Counted from the stretch's first letter, positions 1 through 14,226 are shown. The stretch: DNA of 64,000 nucleotides from Lineus longissimus (GCF_910592395.1 NC_088324.1:9016953-9080952), one strand, 5' to 3'. Translations and numbers: made by a program. The notes: generated from the letters alone by a model not told the origin.

Positions 1-1887
1 AACCCACCCAATCTTAATTTTACCACTCCAATACCCTATTTACAGAAACTCATCACATCACCAAAACTGCCAAGGGATATAGGGACAACATACGGATTTC
101 TCATGATATAAAGACAGCATAGTATGGATCACATGGCGGGAAAACATGCGATTTGATGCTGGATAACGAGACGTCATCTGGCTTGGTGATGTTGGCTTGG
201 ATGCGGCCAAGTAATGTTGTGTATTAACGGGCACAGTTTATTTTGCCTTGGGATACATGTACTTGCCCAACCAATCAAATTGTAGTGAAATCTACAACAC
301 CTAAGTATTCTTCTTGTTAACAATATAACCACTTAACCTTAATTTTACCACTTGATTCTACTAGTTCCCTTTTGACAGAAACTCATCTTCGCAGCAAAAC
401 TGCAAGGAGAAGGACTTCTCACGCTATTACACGAGATTGCCCCTGCGTGATTGCGCATCCAGGATACACAATGGCGAGGTGCAACGCGATGATCACGGTG
501 ATGCCTTGAAATGTTCCATTGAAACCATGCGAGAGTTAATGGATGTCGCTCTTTTTCGGAAGGTACCACTGGGTTAATCACCCAGATGATGAACACCATA
601 TACATCACGTTGTATTTATGAGAGGAAAGTTACGCCAGTGTCTGCCATGAACTAAGCCTCTTATATCACCTATTCTAGTCACACACATTCTGCGAATGAT
701 GCTGACAAAGCACGAATTTAGGAGCTCGTTTTTTTCTGGCTGATCATAATATATTGCTAAAAGCTAGCAGCGCTAAAGATGTTTACACAAATGATCTGTA
801 AAGATTTCTTCTGGACTGGTGATGCTATATAATTAGCGAAAGTGAAATGATTTCCGTGATATTATTCTGGTGGCCAAGATTATATAGTGCTGTATTTACC
901 TTTTTTACCACCATGTTCTCATGTTCCGTCACATCCGTGTGCATTCTGTCAGTGCAATGATTTGGAAAACCACGTCGTCTAATAGTTGACGCATAATGAC
1001 GCATGTACATGTAAGCATGCTTGATGTAACGCATGTACGACTCGGGCTGTACATTTTTAAAAATCTGATCGACCTGAGAAAGATTTTGATTGTAAAATAT
1101 CTCACGACAAAGATTACTTTTTCCAATTTATCGGGAGTTATTTTACTGACCCTGATTCTGGGTTCCAACGCCTAGACGTGTTCGCAATATTTATTGCTTT
1201 ACCTCTGTTAAGGCAGGAGCAGAGGGGCTAATGTGGCCATCTTCAGGTGACTAATATACACAGTAAGCACCCTGGGTAATGTCCGATTCAGCACTAAATG
1301 TATTTCTCGTACAAGTGACCCCTATTGACGACTTCGTGTAACTTTATCTTGCATGCCTAGCTGCTTCCTATATTGTCCCTTTAAACGTATGTTTATACTG
1401 AAACTTCATTTGTATACACATTAAACTGAGTACGAGACGCTGATAGCACTTTTTCAATTTTTAATCAAAAATGTGTTAGATCTCACCGCCAAGATAATGC
1501 GGTTGACGGCAGCATTATAACCGACTTTGATTTGCTTTTTATACGCTGCGTTACAAGGGGATTGAAAATATCGGTTGAGTTCCTGATCCTAATTCATTGC
1601 ATTTGAACGAAATCCTGCGTAAGAATTCGACTCAGGCAAATCATTTTACACTTTGCGGTTTCCTTTCGATATTCATTCACGAGCTAAGACTCGACAAAAA
1701 TAAGATCAGTGTTAATTTACTTTATTCAGCAAAGGTTTGGGGTCGGATTTTGATATTTTCATACCTTTCATTACTGCCGTAAGCGACAGTTCGCTGTGCG
1801 AACTATAGTGTAAATGAGTCAAGGATTGATCATAGGCATCACCATTTTGGCTAGAACTTGAAATCCTAAAGCAAGTATTACTCTTTA
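1..1887. other. Intergenic stretch without a recognised gene
   Basis: I see no exon with supporting splice sites or a known domain here. The open frames are short and lack family resemblance. The stretch is AT-rich, with no strong tandem repeat. It may be intergenic or belong to a large intron of a gene outside the window; the sequence does not decide this. Confidence 0.5.
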
Positions 1888-2131
1888 GGAAGTGACCACT
1901 TGGCAAGCCCGGCTTACCAAACAGCGACTTTTTCTTCTCCTGAATGGAGAGCCGAACTCATTAATATTAAAGTAAAGTCTCCAGCTCGCCAAACAGGGTA
2001 GATTTTTTACCTGTTTGGCAAGCCCGGCTGGCCGAACAGGGTGGCTTTTTAGTGCTGTTTGGCAAGCGGCTCTCCAAACAGGACAAAAAAAGATGCCTGT
2101 TCGGCGAGCGGCTTGCCAAATAGACCCGGCC
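1888..2131 (+). mobile_element. Family A MITE copy 1, with 9-bp target duplication
   Basis: A full-length 244-bp copy of the main repeat of this window. It starts GGAAGTGAC and ends GACCCGGCC. The imperfect terminal inverted repeats share CTA-TTGGCAAGCC. It is flanked on both sides by TACTCTTTA, a perfect 9-bp target site duplication. It has no coding capacity; open frames across it are by-products. The interior is a chain of hairpins built on TGTTTGGCAAGC. A 9-bp duplication and GG-starting ends are compatible with a Mutator-like or Merlin-like origin, but the superfamily is not established. Confidence 0.9.
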
Positions 2132-4002
2132 TACTCTTTAATACAAAGTGAATGCCAAAGTCAAGGTTTAAGGTCAATTCTTTGTTTTTCAAAGAACAAA
2201 CCCCCGCCCTTTAAATTGGCTTTCACTTCATGTTGAAAGGTTCTAATTGCTTAAGAACTTCACAAGTTCGAGCCAATATGGTGGAGTCTATGGTCAACCC
2301 TTTAACGCCCACCGTATGCAGCCGTCAAAAGTAAACCCTGTACACCACTAAATTTCGCTGCACGCCGTAAATTTACATCTTCAAACTTAATCAAAGTAAC
2401 AGCTCATTGAGACGTTAAATTTTGAACGCGAGTAGCACATGTTCGCCTCCTCTGTCAAAAATGTAAGCTGACTTCAGGGCAAAAGCTGGACCTATTCACC
2501 AGTCACACATTGCTCACGTAAATATATTGTCAAGGGATACCGCCACGGTCTTATGTTATCCTTTCGATGATACAAGCTGATTCCGAATCCCATAATCACG
2601 TTCGAGGTATCCGCCTTGTCGGCCTGATGATGAGCAAATATCCCATTCATCTAGTACATTATGAACCCCAAGCGTTAGGGGAATCATTTATCGACTTTTA
2701 ACATTCCCAAGGCAGGAACCGCCAGCGCAAATGACCGCAACCGGAATAGTAAGACCGTTGGATATCTCAATAAAATAACTTGAAGGTCTGGGTGAAATTG
2801 CCACGCAGGTCGAGGAGAAGGTCACCCTTCCTACACTCAGAACCATCAGAGGAAAGTCAAGAACCTCCATCCCCTGTTGGTGTAATGGAGTACGGAGCGG
2901 AGTGGATGGATCCCAAACTTCAGGGTCGAGATGCCTTCCAACGGATTATCCGGCTTTTATGCATAGGACGGAAAAATAACGCATTCAGCTGATCCGCGAA
3001 TGAACCACCAGGCATGCCAGACGTAAGGGAATCTCTTATCGGCTATTGACGTCCCAACGGGAATGCAGGGAACGCCATAGTTCTAGACCACTGCAAACGA
3101 GAATTTTTGGTCGCATGCGATCAAGGGCGCTTTCGAAAGGGAATGTAAAGTGACATTTTAAAAGGTTTCTGATCTGTTGACTCCCAGCTGAGACGTACCG
3201 ACCACTCCTTGTAACAATTATACCACCAGGGGACGACTGCTTGATTCCTCTTGAAGTGGAGTCACATATCAAAGAACGTATAGGGTCGCCCGCCCGGAGC
3301 TACTTTAATAGGAAGCTCCAGAGCGCATCGCTTTGATTCGAGGGTACCATCATTTGATTCAAGACGTTTGCCTCTGATCGAGTTGCTCTTCGTTTACAAG
3401 GAGCTTGACTAGAGGAAAGACAGCCGGTTTCCAATAGAAAGTTATTTGGTCTAAACATCCTGTCACGAGATCATGTTCTTTGAGCCAAGATTGAATTTGA
3501 CCCTCAAATGAGCGGATAAATACAAACACCGGATCTGAAATCTAGAGAAAACTCAGAGAAAGTCATGATTGAATTCAATTTTTTCACTAGGCGCGGATAG
3601 TGTAGAAACAACGCTAATGTCTCCCCGATTTCTCCCAACGCCGTAAGGAAAATGCTGCCCGGCAAGACAGTGATGCCTGTTCAATTTTCTGTCGGCGTGT
3701 TTTTGTATTGTCACAAATGGAAATAGGGAAAATAATAACTGGATTTTTTTAATAATAACCACACGATGTGCTATACCGGTAATGAATAATATTTTTTCAC
3801 TTTTTTAAATTTTGCCGAAATAATGAACCGAGTTTTCGATGTTTTTCTGTATCCAAAATGTGTATTACATTTTGTGGCAGGCGGCATAATGAAGCTTGAA
3901 TTGAACGGCAGTTTATTTGCTGCGGGCCATGTTTTGGTGATGTTTTTATCAGTTCTCTGTGAAGCCCAGTGAGTAATGAACAAATTACAGCTTATGCTGC
4001 AG

Positions 4003-4046
4003 GCCTTGATTCAAGACCATGATTCAAGACCTTGATTCAAGACCAT
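4003..4046. repeat. Short tandem repeat, 14-15-bp unit
   Basis: About three consecutive copies of a GATTCAAGACC-containing unit, alternating CATGATTCAAGAC and CTTGATTCAAGAC. It is a simple local duplication with no other visible role. Confidence 0.6.
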
Positions 4047-5854
4047 TGCCATCGGAGAGTCAGTTTGAATGGATTGGAATTTGCCCCGCCCATCCCGCAA
4101 TTAAATGAACTAGTGTGTTTTTGCCTTTTGGTCAAAGATTATTTTGGTTGGGTGTGGTGAAATACACAACTAAATCAGATAATCGCACCAGATCTTGGAC
4201 AATAATGCTCGGTTTTAGGAAACAATTACCATGGAGACACTCGTGTGTTCCCAAACACATGGGAAAATGCAGTATACGCAGTTGAAGCGAAAGGATGCCT
4301 ATTGTAAGAATAGATCTCCTTTGAAGACAATGCTATGCCAATTTCTCGCCGCAAAAATAGCCTTTAAATATACAACTACATTGTATCCGGGTCCCATCTT
4401 ATCCGATAATGTTTAAATGTGAATAACAAAATAGGATTACTTGGCAGGTGTACTGAGGAACATCTCAATTCTACTACCGGATATTGCGGTTTCTTTGTAG
4501 ATTACCCCGATTAAAGAAATTCAATTATACCTCAGCTATTGACACTTTTGCTACTGAGCCAACTGTGGTGATAATTAAAAGCTAAATCTGTCGATGTACC
4601 CGTAGCCTGCAGCTGAGGAAAGGCATTTTGACTTTCTTTTTGGTAAAGCTGCTTTTCTCTATGGCAACAGCAAAGCACTGCTTCACCCTATGATATAGAT
4701 TTCAAGGAATCAAGAAAATATGGAATCCTAAGAAATAAAATTGGACTGTAGTTCTTTTTTTCTTTTCTGGAATACGATTGTTCACATCGGCCGCAATCTC
4801 CAAAGATATGCGAATGGAAAAAACAGAGGGTGTGAACAACTTGCAGGGGCGTAGCATTAGCGGCGAGGGGGGGGGCAGCGAGCAAATCCTCCCTCAGGAA
4901 CCACCAAAAAAATGTGTTTTTGACCGTAATTTTGGCCGATAATTTGTCAAAAAGTGTCATTTTGTCCCCCAGATACGGTATTCGGTGGCCGTGGCGTCGT
5001 TGCCTCGGCCTTTGTGTCGGATTCGTGGTAATAAATGAAGTGGTCTCATATCGGTGAAACTTTAGCTGAAAACCTTGCTCGCTAACAAGATCATGCTTGG
5101 TCAGAGATCAACATGGAGAAACATTGCAAACCCTGATTGATTATTGAAGGATATTCAATTTCTCAACTGACAACGCGCAATTGGGTTATCTTGCCGTCTC
5201 CTTGCCAATACTCTACAGCCCGACATTCAAAATTGTGATGTTTCCGTAGTCTTCGACTTATCATGAACGGAAAGCACTTGGACGGGTAGTCGGCCGGTTT
5301 ACTTGGCATGGGGCGCATACATGAGCATATGACTTGATGATCGCACTGACTTTCGTACGTCCTCGTTCGTCATAGGGATTGCAAAACCTGCCTATTGGGA
5401 CCTGACAATCTTCCAGCCTATCATCATTCTTAAATGAATACCGGTAATTTGTATATGTTTAAAAATAAAAGCCACGGCAATGTAATTGGACCATGCACTC
5501 AGACGTAGCGTGACCCATAGTGACGATTGGCGCCATGTAATCCGATCCAGAGGTCAGACGATACGAAGATAACATCATCTCTAGGGAATTTCGGCGTTTC
5601 TTCGAGTAAGTTCGTCCTTTACATTCATCCCTCCTCGAACGCCATGATCGAATGTAAGTATGGGGGGGGGGGGGTCAAATCTTCGTTGCTGTTAGTTATA
5701 ACTGCAAGTGCAGGGGTAGTAGTAGCCGACAAGAAATCTACATTGGCTGTGTTTCCATGGTGGCGGCGTGATCGCAAAAACAACACGTGGAAGACAATGA
5801 AATATCGTCTGGGTACATTGGAGCTTCCTGTACATGTATACCAGGTAGGTTGAT

Positions 5855-5902
5855 TGGCGCCGGGACTTGACCCCTGTGTCTGGATACGTAGCGGGCGCAC
5901 TG
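5855..5902 (-). repeat. tRNA-like fragment, possible SINE or tRNA relic
   Basis: On the minus strand this reads like the 3' two thirds of a tRNA: an AGTGCGCCCGCTACGTA stretch resembling the D/anticodon region, then a B-box-like GGGGTCAAGTCCCGG and a final GGCGCCA resembling the acceptor 3' strand. The matching 5' acceptor half is missing, so a functional tRNA is unlikely. A tRNA-derived SINE piece or a pseudogene is more plausible. Confidence 0.3.
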
Positions 5903-7997
5903 ATATTTCTTCGGCAAGATTACTGTTTCGCATGTTTAATGGCCCATATTTAAAACGCGCTTCGCCATCAAAACTGCATTTCGTTTTTCTTTGACCATTA
6001 GTAATTACGAACGGCGTAACGTCCAAATCCAAATGCTAACCTCTGAATAGCATTCCGCGAAGATGATGTCACTGCAGCTGCTGCCCTCTATTTCCCCATC
6101 GCTGAATTACAGGCAATGTCGGACAAACATGCGGTTTCGTAATGGATTCAGGCTTTCTAACTAGGGCAGTTAGATTCAATCTGGCACATGTCCGAGTGTT
6201 GGAAATACTACATAATTGTTCTGAATATTTCTCTCTCTGACTCTATGATATCATTCATGCTAAAAACAATGCAGGGTCAAAGATAATTGACTTTGAAATA
6301 AGCTCAAATGCGTAGAAATAAGTGTCGATGTCCGACTGTCACGTGACTAAAACGTCATCAATATCTTATGCAAATGACCTTGTGAGCTATAAATAGTAAC
6401 TTCGCGAAATGCTATTTAACACAACAAGCTGGTGTGCGGTCAGCTGGAGGGGAAGACTTCAAATTCAGATTTGGTCCCCCATGAGATGCCTGACTGATCG
6501 ACTCTCCGCTATTCGAGGAGCCATAGGCAGCCTGGTTACATTTGTGTCTGAGATCGACTTCACCACCCCTTATTAAAGGGGGACTATAGGCAGGAGCTTG
6601 GGAGTTAAATCGGTGTTCTCTATAATGTGACATTGCGCACGGTTGGAGTACGGGATCTGGTTTTAGCTCAGTGATGAAACTATTCCTTATACAAGCATGA
6701 CTGATAGTGCTGTCGCAATGTTAGGCACATGTATAGAGACACCTATCGATGACCTTGTGTAACTTAATATCACCCACGTGGCTCCTACCTACGCTGAGTA
6801 TTCTTTTAATCTGCCATACAAAATCCATTAATTCTAAAAAAGTGTTTACCTGTTGAACGCCATACACCAATTACAACCATCAGGAACGTGGAGGGATAAA
6901 TGATGTATGACTTTATTCTAATTCGCTGTGATGCATTTATCGACGATTCAATGTGCCTTGGGGCAATGGCGTTGACATTCGCTTGAAGCAGTTCGAGAAA
7001 CATCAGTCATCATTGTTCATGATGCAGAATATGTCAAATGATATTTGATTCGTTGGCCCACCGTGTACATGCACATGCATGGCATGATATGCCCGCAAGT
7101 TGACGACCATCCTCTCCCCTCAACCTCGGCGAAGTGACTCGTCGGTTTCGGCCTACATTTCAGCTCCACCCTCCCTGAATTTAGCTGCATCTACATGTAA
7201 TATTTTGTTGATTTTAACTACAAAAGCATGTCTTATAATCCAAAGTTCCTTTTTAAAAAAAAACAATACCTAAAGCTATAGAACATGGGAAGCTAATGTA
7301 AGCGCCCTACAAATGATTCTTTTATACAATTTTGATCCTTTCTAACTGGATGATTTTCTTCGATAATAAGTTAAAAAGACAGCGTGTTTCTTTATGCGCG
7401 CATCTCTGGGCCTTGGGCAATCAGTGTGCGCATCTCGGAGATGTTTTGCGTCACAATTCCCTCAGACGGATTTCTGATTAAAGCCCACTCATGTCGAATT
7501 TCAATGCCGCAATTATTTACCTGGCTCTCCATTGATCAATCTGACTTACGGCAATCGTTCGAAAGGTCATCATTTAGAGTTATCTATAGTTTCATTTTTA
7601 AACCTTATCTCATTTGATTGATATGTTTCGGTTCAATGTGTTATTGTATATCAAGAGGAAAAGAGCAATCAGATTTACCCTTACTTTATCTTTGGGAAAG
7701 AAGTTGCTTTACGTGATATGCTTGGTTTGTAAAGTCTCACTTTATATCCGCAAAGACAAGAAACATCAATTTGGACAATAAATTGCTGCTATATATATTG
7801 ATCAGGAGATTTTAAACTTCTACACCTTATTTATAAACCAACACACAATGCACTGTGGACAATACAGTGCTAAACGTGTCGTTGTCCGTTATCGCCTGTC
7901 ATTGTTATGATGGGTCGTCATTCCCCAGCGGCATTTTTGTATCGGCTATACATTGACGGCAACGAAATGTTCACTCCTTTACCCAAATTAACTAGAA

Positions 7998-8241
7998 GGA
8001 AGTGACTACTTGGCAAGCCCGGCTTACCAAACAGCGACTTTTTCTTCTCCTGAATGGAGAGCCGAACTCATTAATATTAAAGTAAAGTCTCCAGCTCGCC
8101 AAACAGGGTAGATTTTTTACCTGTTTGGCAAGCCCGGCTGGCCGAACAGGGTAACTTTTTAGTGCTGTTTGGCAAGCGGCTCTCCAAACAGGACAAAAAA
8201 AGATGCCTGTTCGGCGAGCGGCTTGCCAAATAGACCCGGCC
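7998..8241 (+). mobile_element. Family A MITE copy 2, perfect 9-bp target duplication
   Basis: Full-length copy (GGAAGTGAC to ACCCGGCC) flanked by identical TAACTAGAA on both sides. This duplication fixes the element ends. Its one visible peculiarity is GGGTAACTTTTT where most copies have GGGTGGCTTTTT. Confidence 0.92.
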
Positions 8242-9825
8242 TAACTAGAATGTGGCGGGACATATATGGGAGTGCGTGTTCTTCTTGTCTGTATAGCCCT
8301 CTCTTGTAAAAAGGGTAAACGGAAATGTAGAAAACCATAGTTTTAACATTATTTACTCACCTGGATGGGACCCGGCATGGGTGGAAACGGTCGGGTTTGC
8401 TGTCACCGCCGTTGTCGTGAGGTTCAAGGTGAACTGTGTATAGTTCAACATCGGCATTTCTAAAGTTCCAACTGCCTAGTAGACTGAGAAATTCCCTATC
8501 GGTGTTAGCTTATAAATGCTGCGTGTCAAGGTTAGTTTTGCACCAGTAAAAACTTATCACGTGATGATGTACTTCCGGTGCCAGTTAGATCCGCCATTTT
8601 GTTGTATACAGTCCCGGGCAAAAATATCCGAATCCGATCCCTTTGAAAACTAGATCTGATTAATTTGATCCGATTTTAGTGAGACATATTATTTTTTATT
8701 CCAATGCAAATGAAAGGTAATACAGACAATTATTTTCAATGACGGAATCGTATATTGTGCGTATCAAAAACGACATTGAATTCACTCGCTATAGCCTTTC
8801 GAATCAATGATGGATCAATTAGGAAATGAATTGTCAGGAATTTGATAATCCGTTCCGCGGTAGTATATTTTGCGTCTGACCGTATATCGATCTTGAATTC
8901 CCAATACGTTACGAGCGACTGACGCCTACTACTTCCATTCTGGGTTAGAGGTGTCTTTACCAGGGTCAGGTTCGAAGGTGACAGCTTGTCTTGATATCTG
9001 TCGTAGCTTATACCGTCTAGTACTTGTTTGTCGGGAGGAGCGCAGTTCTTCTCTTGTCCCGGAAAAATTTAGGTCAACTTCGAATCCATCGACCTGCAAC
9101 GATAAGATTTTTGAAATGGTAAGCAATTCCGTCAAAAATGGACTCTAAATTTTTTGAAAACTAGTACAAGTGTCGGTGCCTAGTGGCCAATTTAGGCATT
9201 CTTCCCTCCCTTGCTGAATTCACTGACCTTCTTCACCCTAAAACTCTTGTTGATCAGAACTATAATCCCCGTTGACGGGAGCACTCAGAATATCAAATTT
9301 GCAGAAAACTTAAGCTATATGCTTCATTGATACAACTCCTCTAATTAAGCTGAAAGGCGAATTCGCTGGCTCGCAAATAATTGATAAAGACCCAAAAAAC
9401 AACGCCATAAACGCAAAAACCGCTCGATGATAAGAGAAAACAAGATGTTCCATGTTGCAGAGGGCTAATCTTTCCGCACAGCAGTATGATAAGATGCGCT
9501 GCAAAGAATGGGTTTGCTTCGATAAATCGATGAAAATAGGCACTCGTGGCCAAGTGTAGCAAATTTGCCAGATGATCACCAATAATTGACTTCGTTATTA
9601 CGCCTAGTGCATTTTTAGTGTATATAACATGGAATAAGCTACCTTCGATGATATTTAAGCATTCGGCACTATTCAAGAGGTTTTTTTTGTTGCCGAGAGC
9701 CTGGTAGTCACCTAATCATTCATAGCCAATCAGATATCTTAAGATATTATTTTTAAACTATATAATCGGAGAGGCAAGAACGAAGATGGCCGTGCATGGT
9801 CTAATGCGGGTGGTCTACAAGCCAG

Positions 9826-9957
9826 TAGTGAGTTCACGCAAATCCCCCGAAACGCCAACAAGAACGCCTGTCCCATTATTGGACACCATGATCAGGAGCG
9901 CGAACAATGAGATAGTTGTTCGCGTTGGCGTTTCGGGGGCTTGCGAAAACTCCCTAG
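9826..9957. mobile_element. Palindromic TA-site MITE (family B), copy 1
   Basis: A foldback element. The left arm carries CGCAAATCCCCCGAAACGCC, and the right arm is its near reverse complement, starting GGCGTTTCGGGGGCTTGCG. The centre holds a second inverted pair around CGAACAATGAG. TA dinucleotides sit at both ends, as expected for Tc1/mariner-type target duplication. Related copies lie at 30302, 48160 and 56707. Confidence 0.75.
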
Positions 9958-10699
9958 TTTCCCGTATCGTCCCCGCATCGTCCCCGTGTATTCGGGAACG
10001 ACACTGAAAGCCAGAGGAAAACCTGCATAAGATTGGAATAATGGCGACATGTTCGTGTCCTTATTTTGCATCAAGTGAATCGTCTTGGCATGCCTTTATC
10101 GCTGATAAGTGCGACAAAAGAAAGATCACTCGTCTGCGGGTGAAGCCAGTAAACATCACTGGTGTCGCAGGTCGCTGCGAGCACCGATTTTACGCCGACA
10201 CCTGCGTTCACCAAATCGTTAATTTGCGGGGCGCTTAATGCTTTCTCCGCTGCTAAGATACCATCACATAAGCCGTGGTTGATGTGTTCCTTTGAACCTT
10301 GATATATTGATAGGCCTAGAAGTTACAGAACCTGTTGCCATAACGACTGGCCCATGGTTATTGCAGTGCGGTGTAGTATAAGGTGTCGACCTGCCCTTTT
10401 GTGGTAAAGCCTGTCTTTTCGTGTATATGCGGTCTAGTCTTGGCGCTTCGCAGTATGAACCCAACACTACTTGTAATCGATGCCTCTGCCTGAGACTTGA
10501 AGTCCACGGTCTCACGAGGCGTGACCATTGATATCTGCCAAAGAAACTTTCAACGACCACGCGTTCCAGGAAAGAAGCAAAGTCGATAGTTGCTGTTGCT
10601 GCTTTTGTATAAGCATTTTGGCCAAGACTAACGATTTTCGATTTCACACACTTAGGCTGTCATGACGCCGCGCATGTAGGCGAAACAATACAAGGCTTT

Positions 10700-11020
10700 A
10701 CATGGACATGGCTATAGCTTTTGTCGGCCAACCCAGTCATGGGTACAGCTTTCGTAGGCCAACTCAATGAGCTTCTGCAGGCCAGCGCAGTCATGGCGGT
10801 GGAGCTGTAGCTTTGTCGGCCAATGCAGTCATTGCTGTAGCATTTCTAGTCAAACGCAGCCATCAACATGCATATGTAGCTATTGTAGGTTGAGACTGTA
10901 GGTTTAGTAGGCCAACGCATTCATGGCTGAAACTTTTGTAGGTCAGCACAGTTTCAGCTAAAGGTTTTGTAGGTCAACGCGTTCATGGCAGTAACTTATG
11001 TAGGCCAGTCGCAGTTAAGG
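10700..11020. repeat. Degenerate minisatellite, unit about 40-45 bp
   Basis: Around seven diverged repeats of a unit containing GTAGGCCAACGCAGTCATGGC followed by TGTAGCTTTTGT-like sequence. The units vary in length and have many substitutions, so the array is old. Confidence 0.6.
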
Positions 11021-14000
11021 CGATACTATATCGTCTTTCGTACTTACATATGTAGTTGCAGGAGGATTCGGGGATTTCTTTTTTTTATTCGTGCATGAAA
11101 TGTCATTTACACGATTCGACATTCGTCGTTCGTGGCTCCTAAGGCTTGCGAAACCTGACTACTATATCGATAAGATAAATGCAGGTACTGTATTAAGAGT
11201 AAGAAAATCGTGTTTTCTCATGGAATTTGTCGTGATAGTATATCGATACTATAAAATTACAAGTCTCTCATCAAATCTTCCACGAATTCAATTCCATAAA
11301 TGGCCTATTCTGTCCATTTCTTAAACGGCTATTCTCAATTTATTAGTTTTCAATAAGTTACCAATGCCCGGGGCTCTCGTATATAACTCATAGAATTGAA
11401 GGCAATCACGGCTTATAGGCAGAATCCTGCCGCAGTGGGAATTATGGAGACAAGGCTACGTCGATATATTTAGGTGGCGATGTGTAGAAAGCAGTCATCG
11501 ATGTGCGAAACGAAACGAAATCGTCGAAATGGAATGAAAACCGGCGAAATGCACTCTTCGAATGGTAGAGGACCCGTTTATATAGCAAGTAGGCCTAAGG
11601 AAATTCGGAACTTGGTGGTAACTATAAGTGCCTCAGGTGCGCAGCGATCCGTTCTGTTCGTCTACTAGACGAACTTCAGTTATGGTATCGGAATGTTCTA
11701 TCATTTGGAAAGGCCCATTTCCAATTTCGTTTCGCGGACGATTTCGTCATTACGTTTTCCCCCCTAACATCGCTATTAAAAGAATTCAGGCCTCGCCCAC
11801 TGCACGGCCCGCTCGCACCTACAGTAGGCCTAAGTCCCCATTGTTCTAGAGTCTTATCTAATGGTCATCAGGGCAAATCTTAATAACGTCGACCCCCACT
11901 AAACATCTTTTAGGGTGGTCGATATGCCTACACCGGCCAGGGCAAGTAAACATGATTGTCGATTTCATTTCATTTCGACATTTCATTCTGTGGAATATAA
12001 GTATCTTAGTTTCGTATCGACATTTCGTTTGGAATTTGATGAAGCGAGCTTTGAAGTCATAATGATCATCAGTTCATTTGTCAGATGAATGTACTCTACT
12101 GAGTTCCATCGCTATAAGACTGGTTGACTGCTTACAAAGAAATCGAAAATAAGGGCAAGCTAGGACATGACGTTATGACCATCGGACAAATTGTTGGTGT
12201 CGCCAACCCACTGTCTGTCCAAATTGAACTTGTTAAATGGCATCAAACAGCCATTTACGAATATGGTATTTAGTTAGAATTGCATATTATCTAGAATCGG
12301 TCCTAAATCGCTGAAACTAGAATAACTCTACGCAGACATATACCAAATATGTACGGCAATTCGGAAAAGGCGCCAGTCTGTTAAAAACTGTCGCAAAACT
12401 AAACCAAATTCAAAAGACATGTCAATATTGTTGATGATGCAGTAATAAACTTACCGCTATCCATCGATCAAACGGCGATCAACAGAAGCCGAGTAAATTT
12501 AACCTAAAAAATATAAATGCATTTCTTAATCTTTAATCGGCGTAGCTATTCTGGGCACGAGATTTCGTATCAAACCATTTAAACGATTGATGGGAGAAGC
12601 TTCTGATGACATCGTCTCAATTGCTACTCGTGCTTCTCAATGATTAATTAGAGTGTTAACGGAAGTTGGCAGTTCTTAACAAGAAAACGCTTTCTAATTG
12701 ATTAAAGAAACGGAGCACTGAAAGAGCATATTAGTAAAAATGTGGTTTGAAATCGAGTTGAAAACGTTAATTGAAAATTGCCGCTTTATTGCACGACATA
12801 AAAGCCAACGAGAATCCGGTTTAAATATACACAAACCTACTAAGACAAGGGAATTATAGGTAAAACTAGTACCCAAAATTCCAAATACTTCAAACAAGAC
12901 GCTCAGTTTCTTAACTACAGATCAAGTTTGAATGCATTGTTTCAAAGAAAGACAAATAAGAAAGTTGGATTTCGTATATAACAGTGCACGATTTTGATTT
13001 CGGAAGTCAACGCTTAACAGGAATTCGGCTTATCTGACGCAAGACCTTATATGTCTTTCCTGAAACACATTGGTTTACAATGTTTTAATTTTATTATCTA
13101 CTAGGTATGAACTCGTTTGGAACAGAGAGGGTTTTGTGGAGAGACAATTACTCTTTTGGTTGCCTTGGTATGAAATGTCGCCTTGCAACTTGCCGATGTT
13201 TATACGTCCAATAACATTTTCAAATTGTGGTATTAAGAGAAATATAGTGGGAACTCGGTTACCATAGTTTCTGCGCAGGCAGATTCACCTTCTTTGTTTG
13301 TACTTGAAGCTCTTTGATGGTGTCTTATACACGGAACCATTTTGATCACAATTGCGGTGCATCGGTACAATAGAGAGGTTCATAATTTGATGTGAGAAAG
13401 TGAACTAGTGCGAGGTGAAATTTTGACGCGGATATCGCAATGCCTCACAGTAAAAAAGTGGTGTGACTCTGCACGAAAAAACGGTGTTACTTAGCGTCCA
13501 TCACCGATTAACAGTTTTCAGGACCGGCGAACACTGATTTACGGCGGAACTGTCACACTGAAAGTCGGTGGCCCTGGTCACATCAACACCATAAATGAAT
13601 GTAGAATATAAAGATCACCGTAAAGTGGCTATAGGATAAAGCTAGGAATATTTAAAAACACTTCAGTTTCATCGATCTAAGATCTAAGATCTTTTATGAA
13701 TATTGTAATCTAGCCCCAAATATGTACATGTAGATGGTCGTTAAATGTCATTCAGCGTGTTTAAATTGTAGTACATAGGTTGACGACATCAGCTAGTCCA
13801 TTGTTTCGGCCTGACCTTTGCATCGATTATCTTGTAACTTGTCCAGTGGTCTTATACAGGTGAAACTAGAGTATAAACCTGCAAATAGTTTCAAGCAACT
13901 AAGTATTAATGATCTGCTAAGATTTAAAAATGTCTTACTCACCTTATAAATGTAAAGAGATTACAAACAAGTGTTCTTCGAAGAAATCAGTCAAAACAAT

Positions 14001-14226
14001 CCTACTCACTAGATCCTGCTATGCTACACACACGCCATACCCGTCAGGTTGTTCTCAGTCTTACTGTTCGATGAGAGAGATGGAGAGATTTGCCGCGTGG
14101 TATAAGGTATCAATTTGCGTCCCCTCTCGGACGATTATTAAACCAAGCAATGTCAGCAATAGCAGGAACATTTAGATGAATCTGATGTTTGCGATGGTGA
14201 TGAGGAAGCGTGATTGATTCATTTTT

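Larger units (their letters stand above)
2132..7997. other. Gene-free region with weak repeats
   Basis: No gene recognised. Two diverged related segments lie near 2671-2722 and 3019-3076: each reads ..AGGGGAATC/AGGGAATC.. then TTATCG and ends in GAACGCC or GAACCGCC. They may be relics of a duplicated sequence. Other items are a short tandem of a GATTCAAGACC unit at about 4003-4046, a G-run near 5661-5674, and a tRNA-like stretch at 5855-5902 (listed separately). Confidence 0.4.
8242..14226. other. Gene-free region
   Basis: No exon or RNA gene recognised. Contains the palindromic MITE at 9826-9957 and the degenerate minisatellite at 10700-11020. From 11480 to 12060 there are scattered CGAAATG/CATTTCG words, without a clear periodic unit. 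Longer open frames, such as the minus-strand one at 10264-10647, have no domain I recognise and no splice support. Confidence 0.4.

Noticed and set aside
5855-5902. A functional tRNA gene
   Set aside because: Only the 3' two thirds resemble a tRNA; the 5' acceptor strand does not pair, so it was listed only as a relic.
5625-6032. 135-codon minus-strand open frame
   Set aside because: Includes a G-run and the tRNA-like fragment; no recognisable domain or splice support.
10264-10647. 127-codon minus-strand open frame
   Set aside because: No domain, signal peptide or exon context; treated as chance.
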